DNA of 64,000 bases, from NCBI RefSeq assembly GCF_039536325.1, contig NZ_BAAAYO010000001.1, positions 806,001-870,000 of the forward strand. Reading direction: 5' to 3'. The position numbers and the translations under genes are program-made. The stretch's first letter is position 1, and each line of letters starts with the position of its first letter. This document shows, one piece after another, positions 51,973 through 59,100 of the stretch. Source of the stretch: Paenibacillus_AB hodogayensis. GTDB lineage: Bacteria > Bacillota > Bacilli > Paenibacillales > NBRC-103111. The notes under the pieces were generated by a model that saw nothing but the letters and a program-made list of their open reading frames with translations, made no database searches and was not told the DNA's origin.

Positions 51973-52242
51973 ATCCGATTTCCCCTCTCCCGCCTACTCC
52001 TTTATTCTTTCAACGAACCGGGCCAAGTTCCCTTCGTGAAATACTTTGCTTAAAAGAAAGAAAGCAAAAAGAGCTTCCGTTTGAGAGGGAAGATTTTGAT
52101 GTCGTGATGCCCCGATTGTAGAATACGCGCCGCATGTTTTCGCCGAGTAAGACGGATGTGAATATATTGTAAAAGTGCATTGCGGCCGGGGAGACTGCTC
52201 TTCGTCGTCGAACGTTTTTTCTCCCCTGGCCGGAACGCACGG
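51973..52242 (-). other. Structured intergenic region between deoR and the CehA-like gene
   Basis: No gene is seen in these 270 bases. GGCCGGGGAGA (52184-52194) pairs with TCTCCCCTGGCC (52220-52231) apart from one bulge, which could be a weak terminator for deoR without a T-run. A TTTGCTT/AAAGCAAA inverted repeat lies near 52046-52068. Confidence 0.4.
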
Positions 52243-53004
52243 TCAAGCGGTCATCACTTTCACGCCGGCCTCGCGGAACAGCTTGAGCTGCGCCGGGCTC
52301 GCTTCTTCGCCCGTTATGAACGTATGCACCGCCTGAATAGGAGCAACCGCATGCAGCGAAGCCTTGCCGATCTTCGTATCGTCAGCTACGACGATGATTT
52401 CCTGCGCGGCGCCGATCATCCCCTGCTTCGTCGGGACGAGCTGAGCCTCCGGATGCGTAAGCCCGTGCTTCGGGTGGATCGCCGGCGTGCCGATGAACGC
52501 CTTCTGCACATGCAGCGTGGACAGTACCCGGTCGGTAAACATGCCGTTGAGCATATAGCTGGAGTGATACAGCGCCCCTCCGGTCACGATGACGGAAATG
52601 CCCTTGGAATCCCGCAGCTCGGCCGCGATGTTCATATCGTTCGTGACGACCGTAATCCGCGACCGGTCAACGAGATGCCGGGCGATATGCAGCGTCGTCG
52701 TCCCCGAATCGAGAATGATATGGTCGCCATCCTCGACCATATCGGCTGCTTGCTTGCCGATTCGCCGCTTCTGTTCAAGCTGCTCGTGCGCCCGTTCCGA
52801 GAACGGCGGCTCGCTGTTGGCCCCTTGATCGACGATCACACCGCCATGGGTTCGCTTGAGCAGCCCTTCCTGCTCGATCTCGGCCAAATCCCGGCGAATC
52901 GTCGCCTCATGAACCTGAAATTCCCCGGCCAGCAACGAGACCGAGGCGACACGATTATGCTTGACATACTCGACAATACGCATTTTCCTTTCCGCCGCCA
53001 GCAT
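52243..53004 (-). CDS. DeoR/GlpR family transcriptional regulator
   Basis: The 253-residue protein has the DeoR winged helix (VASVSLLAGEFQVHEATIRRDLAEIEQE, about 19-45) and a DeoRC sensor domain with LDSGTTTLHIARHLVD, VVTNDMNIAAEL and VVADDTKIGK. It probably senses a phosphorylated sugar. TTGCGT/TACATA with a 17-base spacer lies upstream on the minus strand, together with repeated TTTTTGC elements. AGGAGG precedes the ATG. The likely target is the CehA-like gene that follows. Confidence 0.88.
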   Translation of the reverse strand: MLAAERKMRIVEYVKHNRVASVSLLAGEFQVHEATIRRDLAEIEQEGLLKRTHGGVIVDQGANSEPPFSERAHEQLEQKRRIGKQAADMVEDGDHIILDSGTTTLHIARHLVDRSRITVVTNDMNIAAELRDSKGISVIVTGGALYHSSYMLNGMFTDRVLSTLHVQKAFIGTPAIHPKHGLTHPEAQLVPTKQGMIGAAQEIIVVADDTKIGKASLHAVAPIQAVHTFITGEEASPAQLKLFREAGVKVMTA

Positions 53005-53106
53005 GAGCCATCCTCCTTATTGCGCATATATGTACTAGTGTAAACTAAAAAACGCAAAAAGTTTAGCAAATATGCTTGAAATCGTGCAAAAATGTCCAAA
53101 AAACCT

Positions 53107-53149
53107 CAAAAAGCCCGCCTTCCTCCGATTCAACCGAAGAAAGACGGAC
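53107..53149 (-). terminator. Terminator of the hprK-like gene
   Basis: A stem of about 16 pairs including wobbles (AGCCCGCCTTCCTCCG with CCGAAGAAAGACGGACT, 53111-53149) is followed on the minus strand by TTTTT. Confidence 0.75.
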
Positions 53150-53166
53150 TATTATTATGCCGTACC

Positions 53167-54102
53167 TTATGGCTTCTGTTTCTGCTGGGCGGAAGCCTCG
53201 ATCCGCTGCATGAACTCCTCTGCCGCACTGTACCCCTGCAGCCGCAAATACCAGTTGTTCGCCGCTGCTTCGACCAGTCCGGCGACATCGCGCCCGGGCT
53301 GGAGCGAAATTTGAATGTGGGGAATTTTTACATCCATATAGGTCGTATATTTCGGCTCCACGTCCAATTCGTTGTACAGCTCATGCTCCTTCCACTGGGT
53401 CAGCTCAATATCGAGCACGATGCGCGTCTCGTCCTGAAACGCCCCCCGGCCGTAAATGCGGGCCACATTGATCAGCCCGACGCTCCGCAGGGCTAGGAAC
53501 TCTTTCGTATTCCCGTCGTGCGTGCCGAGTATCGTTTCCGGACTTATTTTTTTGAGCACGACCGCGTCGTCGGCGACAAGGCGGTGGCCGCGGCGGATCA
53601 GCGTCAGCGCCGTCTCGCTTTTGCCGACGCCGGATTTGCCGCGCAGCAGGATGCCGATTCCGGCGACGTTGACGCATACGCCGTGCACCTGAATTTCCGG
53701 AGCGAGCGATTTGGTCAGAAAGGCGTCGGCCATTCCGATCCATTTCGTCGTCGAATCCGGCGTACGGAGCAGCGGTATGCCTTCTTTCTCGCAATGGGTG
53801 ATCAAATAGCGGAGCCCTTCGATCTCCTGGTTCCACGTAACGACGAAGCACGGCGGATGATACTGGACGACATGGCCGATCCGGCTATCCCGCTCCTCTT
53901 CGGTTTGCTTATGCAAATACGTAATTTCTTTGCGGCCGAGCACCTGTACCCGCTGCTGCGGGAAAAAATCGAAATAGCCGACAAACTCGAGACCCGGACG
54001 ATGGACGCGGGGTTTGCTGATCGTGCGGTCGAGCCCGTTCTGCCCCGCCAGTAATTCCAGATGGAAGCGATTGACCAAATCTTGAACCGTTATCGATTTC
54101 AT
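53167..54102 (-). CDS. HPr(Ser) kinase/phosphorylase paralog with degenerate active site
   Basis: The 311-residue protein aligns end to end with HprK of Bacillus. Retained are His140 (VHG), the P-loop GKSGVGKS (155-162) and Asp178/Asp179 (LVADDAV). The signature LEIRGLGIINV is LALRSVGLINV here (about 203-213), so the Mg-binding Glu is Ala204; the YDRLGL arginine is Glu245 (YNELDV); and PVRPGRN is SLQPGRD. From family knowledge the Glu and Arg take part in both kinase and phosphorylase steps. It may phosphorylate poorly, act one way only or use another partner. The usual hprK-lgt-ppaX neighbours are absent, which supports a second copy. Start ATG 54102; a GTG 15 bases earlier lies inside the ribosome site. 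Confidence 0.85.
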   Translation of the reverse strand: MKSITVQDLVNRFHLELLAGQNGLDRTISKPRVHRPGLEFVGYFDFFPQQRVQVLGRKEITYLHKQTEEERDSRIGHVVQYHPPCFVVTWNQEIEGLRYLITHCEKEGIPLLRTPDSTTKWIGMADAFLTKSLAPEIQVHGVCVNVAGIGILLRGKSGVGKSETALTLIRRGHRLVADDAVVLKKISPETILGTHDGNTKEFLALRSVGLINVARIYGRGAFQDETRIVLDIELTQWKEHELYNELDVEPKYTTYMDVKIPHIQISLQPGRDVAGLVEAAANNWYLRLQGYSAAEEFMQRIEASAQQKQKP

Positions 54103-54284
54103 GGCAGTCGCCAGCACCTCTCTCTATAAATTGACTTGAACTCATTATGCCGTGGTTTGCCCGCTTCCGCAAGCGATTTTGGTACGATCTCTTTGCCGAA
54201 TTTATGACATTCCCCTTGACTTCTGCAGAAGGATTTGCTGATCCAGCACCTGCTGTAGAAGTCCGGATTGATCCGAAGAAAGAA

Positions 54285-54317
54285 CGCCGGGTCGCCTCCT
54301 CTTGGAGCGGTCCGGCG
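54285..54317 (+). other. Strong hairpin between gpmA and hprK-like gene
   Basis: CGCCGGGTCGCCTCC and GGAGCGGTCCGGCG form a long GC stem around TCTT and are followed on the plus strand by TTTGGTTTT, like an intrinsic terminator. No plus-strand gene precedes it. On the minus strand it is followed by TTCTTTCTTC. Confidence 0.55.
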
Positions 54318-54361
54318 TTTGGTTTTAAGGAGGCATTGTTGTTCGGGCGAGGGTCAACGAG

Positions 54362-54414
54362 ACAAAGCCCGGATGTCCATGACCATCTGCGGCGTCTCCG
54401 GATAGCCGGGCTTT
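54362..54414 (-). terminator. Long-range hairpin after gpmA
   Basis: CAAAGCCCGG (54362-54371) and CCGGGCTTTG (54405-54414) are a perfect 10-base inverted repeat separated by 33 bases, 22 bases after the gpmA stop. The following T-run is poor. Confidence 0.5.
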
Positions 54415-54435
54415 GCCGCCCGCCCAAATCGGCGC

Positions 54436-55170
54436 TCAGCCAGTATGCGCCGGAAACGTTCCGTCCGGTATTTCGCCATCCTCGCCCAAATAATAATGCC
54501 GGATCGGAACCAATTGGTCGTCCAGCTCGTAGACGAGCGGCACGCCGGTCGGGATGTTCAAGTCGGCGATGCCGTCCCCGGGAATTTGATCGAGGTGCTT
54601 GACCAGCGCGCGCAGCGTGTTGCCGTGTGCGGCAACAATGATCCGCTTGCCGGACGACAGAGCCTGCGCGATCTCCCCTTGCCAGTAGGTCAGCACCCGG
54701 CGCTCCGTATCCTCGAGATTTTCCGCCAGCGGGTATTCTCCCGGCTGCAAGGTGCGGTAGCGCGGATCCGACGCCTCGTAACGGTCGTCGGTCCTGTCGA
54801 GAGCCGGGGGGCGAATGTGCACCGATCTGCGCCACAAGCGGACCTGTTCCTCTCCGTACCGGACCGCCGTCTCCGCCTTGTTGAGCCCTTGCAGAGCCCC
54901 GTAATGCCGCTCGTTCAGCATCCAGCTCTTGTGCTCGGGAATCCACATCAGATCCATTTCGCGCAGCACGATCCACAGCGTCCCGATCGCCCGCTTCAGC
55001 ACCGACGTATACGCCGCGTCGAACACGTAGCCGCGTTTCTTCAGCACGGCTCCGGCCCGCCGCGCTTCCTCCAGCCCGTCTGCGGACAAATCGACATCGG
55101 TCCAGCCTGTAAACCGGTTCTCTACATTCCATACGCTCTGGCCATGGCGAATCAATACGACTTTGATCAA
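54436..55170 (-). CDS. gpmA: 2,3-bisphosphoglycerate-dependent phosphoglycerate mutase
   Basis: The 244-residue protein begins VVLIRHGQSVWNVENRFTGWTDVDLSADG, the phosphohistidine mutase signature with the catalytic RHG histidine. ERHYGALQGLNKAETA gives the catalytic Glu, and AHGNTLRALVKHL the second His. It interconverts 3- and 2-phosphoglycerate in glycolysis. TTG 55170 has GGGAGAG 7 bases upstream. The family has about 230-250 residues. It is alone and separated from the YdcF gene by about 100 bases. Confidence 0.95.
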   Translation of the reverse strand: MIKVVLIRHGQSVWNVENRFTGWTDVDLSADGLEEARRAGAVLKKRGYVFDAAYTSVLKRAIGTLWIVLREMDLMWIPEHKSWMLNERHYGALQGLNKAETAVRYGEEQVRLWRRSVHIRPPALDRTDDRYEASDPRYRTLQPGEYPLAENLEDTERRVLTYWQGEIAQALSSGKRIIVAAHGNTLRALVKHLDQIPGDGIADLNIPTGVPLVYELDDQLVPIRHYYLGEDGEIPDGTFPAHTG

Positions 55171-55273
55171 ACCCGCACTCTCCCTTCGTTTCCCTTATTT
55201 TACCGGAAGGCCGCCTCGGCTTCAAACCGTTATCGTCCGACTCCCCTCACCTCCATCCGCCACTATCCATCGA

Positions 55274-55900
55274 TCATGGAACCACATCGTAATCGGTCAG
55301 TTGGCCTTTCTTTACGTAGTCGATCAGCTTCCCGCACTCTTCCGTGGCCCTGATCCGACCCGTTTCATTCAAAAACCAGTTATCCCGTCTCGTATCCTGG
55401 TCGTTCACCGCGCAAAACGAATATTCGATAGAGGCGGGCATATACGTTTTCAAGGTTAGAAAGCAGCGTCTCATATGGTAGGCGGTCGTTACAATTAATA
55501 TACGCCGGATATGTTCCAAGCCGATGTGGTGATCCAGCACCGCCGTGGAAAAGACGACATTCTCCAGGGTATGCCTGGATGTGGCCTCGACCAAAATATC
55601 CGCTTCCGGGATGCCGAGCTTCACGGCCTCCGTCTTCATCATGCCCGCCTCGACATCGGGTTGGCCTTCCCATTGGACGCCACCGGAAAACAGGATGATG
55701 GGCGCCCGCTTCTCCCGGTAAAGCTCAATCGCTTTCGGGAACCGGTACCTCATGCTCCTTTTGCTGCCGAAAACGAATATGCAATCGCCGAAGGCGTGAT
55801 CATCGTCCATATTTTGAAAGAGTATCAGGTCGACATCCCGCTTGCTCAAATTTTTGCTATCGAACTGGGATACAAGCAAGTTAATCCCTCCCTGGGCCAT
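55274..55900 (-). CDS. YdcF/DUF218 family protein
   Basis: The 208-residue protein has CIFVFGSKRSMRYRFPKAIELY, IILFSGGVQWEGQPDVEAGMMKTEAV, and TSRHTLENVVFS, ILIVTTAYHMRRCFLT, which match the DUF218 domain (about 35-195). No membrane anchor is seen, so it is likely cytoplasmic. DUF218 proteins include SanA and ElyC and bind nucleotide-like ligands; the role is unknown. The start site is uncertain because several ATG codons lie close together. Confidence 0.82.
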   Translation of the reverse strand: MAQGGINLLVSQFDSKNLSKRDVDLILFQNMDDDHAFGDCIFVFGSKRSMRYRFPKAIELYREKRAPIILFSGGVQWEGQPDVEAGMMKTEAVKLGIPEADILVEATSRHTLENVVFSTAVLDHHIGLEHIRRILIVTTAYHMRRCFLTLKTYMPASIEYSFCAVNDQDTRRDNWFLNETGRIRATEECGKLIDYVKKGQLTDYDVVP

Positions 55901-55973
55901 TTGGCCATTGATCCCTCTTTTCCCATATGATAGTATACTATTTTTACTATGAAATGTTGTGGAGGGATGCCAT

Positions 55974-56174
55974 ATGGATCGTTACGAATTTCGCGTGCGC
56001 GTGACGGGCGTACTTATCCCCAGAACGTTCATCCGTCCGGTAAGATGCGAACCGAGCCGAATAGCCAAAGAGGCTGCTCTCCCTGAGAAGAAGCAGCCTC
56101 GGACTTTTGACAACCGGTCAGCGCGCAACTCTAACGGCTATCGTTTCACTGGATGTTGCTCCGGAACCGTTTAG
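55974..56174 (+). CDS. Possible small ORF of unknown function
   Basis: A 66-residue frame starts at ATG 55974 behind GGAGGGATGCCAT, with an AT-rich promoter-like region just upstream (ATAGTATACTATTTTTACTATG). Its second half runs through a hairpin (56070-56100) and overlaps the end of the large hydrolase gene by 57 bases, so it may be a remnant or chance ORF. The first 35 residues (MDRYEFRVRVTGVLIPRTFI) resemble nothing that I recognise. Confidence 0.3.
   Translation: MDRYEFRVRVTGVLIPRTFIRPVRCEPSRIAKEAALPEKKQPRTFDNRSARNSNGYRFTGCCSGTV
56070..56100. terminator. Hairpin at the end of the large hydrolase gene
   Basis: GAGGCTGCT (56070-56078) and AGCAGCCTC (56092-56100) form a perfect 9-base stem with a 13-base loop. 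The T-run is short on both sides (GGACTTTT on plus). Confidence 0.6.
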
Positions 56175-59100
56175 AAGCTCGCAGCGATACTCGTAGAGGC
56201 CGGCCGGCTTGCCGCGAATCGTCGTCACTGCCGACTGCGCCTGCGGCGTTCTCCCTATTAGCGCTTGCGTATCGATGAGCACCCCGTTTTCATAAAGCCG
56301 GTACTCCGTTCCGTTCGTGCCCCACCATAAATTCATGGCGACTTGATAATTGCCGTCCCCGTCCCAATTATCGTGGGAAAGGACCGGTTTGGCGGGAGTC
56401 GCCTGCGTAACGGACACGGTCCATGTATCGCTTCGCGTCGTGCCGAATGCGTTGGTGAGCTCCGCTACATACCGGTATGTTCCGTTCGGCTTATACGTAA
56501 CGGATGTAACCGTAGACTGGGCTCCCGGCGAATGATCCGCCAGCGTCTGCGTGTCGATCAGCTTATCGTTCTCATACAAATGGTAGCTTGTGCCGTTGTT
56601 CCCCCACCACATGTTCATTGTTACCTTGTAGCTGCCGTCCAGTATCCCCGTATCGTGGCCGTTATCGTCGGAGAGTACGGGCTTGCCCGGTATTCCATTG
56701 CTATTGGACGCGATGTTGGTCACGACAGCCGTCGCCGTTCCCCGGTTTCCGGCGGCATCGACAAACTCGAACGTAAAGGTGCCGTTCGTCGTAAACGTAT
56801 AGCTGCCGGACCCTCCGTTGTTCGTAATCGTAACCGGTTCGTTTGGCGTAAGAGTAGCGACGACCGGTTGACTGGTCGGCGTCGTCAAACTATAAGCAAT
56901 CGTGGCCGCAGGCACCGTCGTATCGATACGGAACATAGCCGCTTGCGCCGTTTCCGTATTGCCCGCCCGGTCAAGCGAACGGTACATCAACCGGTGTTCC
57001 CCGTCTCGATCGAAGACGATCGGAGCCGAATAAGGCTGCCAGGAGCCCCCGTTATCGAGGCTGATTTCGGTTTTTTCCACGCCTGACCAAGCATCTTCCG
57101 CTGTCAGTGTTACCGTCACCGGGTGCACGTAATGGCCATTCCATCCGTCCGGCTCAGCGGGGGAAACGGCCGCCTTCGTAACCGGAGAGGTTTTATCGAT
57201 GCGAATATCGATAAATTGCGGCGCTTCCACGTTACCGGCATCATCCGTCGAGCGGTAATCCACCCGGTACTTTCCATCCGCTTCGAAGGAGAGCGGCGAC
57301 GTGTAGCCATGCCATGCCGTACCGCCGTCCATACTGTAGACAGTCTCGGTAACGGAGCCATCGTCCGTGGCGTTTAGTGTGACTTTTACCGGAGTGACGT
57401 ACCAGCCGCTGCGCTCCGTTCCTTCCAAGAGGGCGACCGTTGTCGGAGGTGTGTCGGAGACGGCCATCCATTGAATGGTGCGGAATTTGGACGTTTGCTT
57501 GCCGTCTCCGATCCCTCCGCCCCACTCGATATACCCTTTCCGGCCGGCGCCGTCATTGTCGTTGACGAGCATCGAGAAGCTGAACACCTCGTTTTTGCTC
57601 GCCTTGACGGGAGTCAATTCCGACCAAGGGAGCGACAATTCATAAACGGTGTACTTCTGATCTTCGTCTCTCGACAGCTTCAGCCGCCCATTCGTCACCG
57701 CACCTTTTTCCGCGCCCGGAGGGGTGATCCAACGGTAAATTTGCGGCCCGTCCGGCGTTTGCGAAACGCCGTATTCGTACCAATATTGGCTTTCCCCCGG
57801 CAAGCCGCTTGCGATGGCGAACTGAATGCTGTCGTTCTTCCAAATATCCGCTCCCGTAAACGGCGCGTACATCGTGTCGTCTTTGATTTGTGCGGTGACG
57901 TACAGATGACTTGAATCGAAATGAAGCCAAATGCTGCCGCTTAAATCGTTCGCTCCCTGATAGCCGGTCATTTTGACCGTGCCTTTGGACACGTCGATCG
58001 TGGGCGGGGCGGCGGACGTTTCCGGATCGAGCGTTCCATCCACCTGTACCGTCCTTGACTTGACGGGATTAAATTCAGCCGTGCCTTCATACGTAAACGG
58101 ATCGAACTCGTCAAAGTAAACCGTCACCTTGATCGCGCTGCTTGCGCCGAGGCCAAAGCCCGCAAGCGGAAAATCGACCGTTGCGCCCGAATCCGCCGGA
58201 ATGGAAATCGGCTGTTCCTTTGTTCCCGTTTGCGTTCCGAATCGCCACTCCACTTTTTTTACATGTAACGGCTTCGATTTGGATTCGTTTTTAATCGTTA
58301 CCAACAGCGATTTGTCGAGCGTACCCGGATCGGTAATGACGGGACGTACCCGGACGGCATAAGAGCGAAGGGCGGAAGCCGAGCTTCGGAGCAGACCGAT
58401 CCGTTCGCCGCCTTTTGTCAAAACGCCCGTTACAAGGCGGATACCGGGCTCGTTTCCGCTCGGCACCCGGATCGATTGCACCGTCTGCTGCCCGCTTGGC
58501 GTTACGATCGGATACGACTGTCCTTCCACGCTCAAACTCAGATCGAATGCCGCGGACGTCGTATTGTCCGTTTTCAAAACGAACTCCGCCGTTCCGCCGA
58601 CCTGCGTCGCCTCCCCATTCAGGGCAAACGTCGAATCTTTTTCGATAGCAGAGACTTCCCCTTCAACGAAATAAGGTTCATCGCTTAAAGTCACATACAC
58701 GCTGCCGTTATACGGAGAGTACGTATGCGAATTGCCCATCATGTCGGTGATTCGGATCGGATTCGCGGCGCGAATGACAGCCGGAATCGTAACTCCTGGG
58801 GACCAAAGCACCCGGACCTGCGCTTCGCCTTTATCGAATATATAACTCCGGATGTCCGGCTCCGTCGATTCTCGGCCTGCAAACTGCGCGCCGGCAAGCG
58901 CCCTTGTCATCGCAGCCAAAGCCGTATAGGCCGGTTTGGGCGTATAAGCGCCCAGTTTATCGTTCGGGTGGCGGATGACGCCGAAATTGTCTTCATTGTA
59001 ATCGATCTGAACACCGTCGTTCATAAAATCGTACCACATCACTTTTTCGACCCCGCTGGCGATCGAAACGACATACCCGCGAATAAGATAGTTGGCCTGC

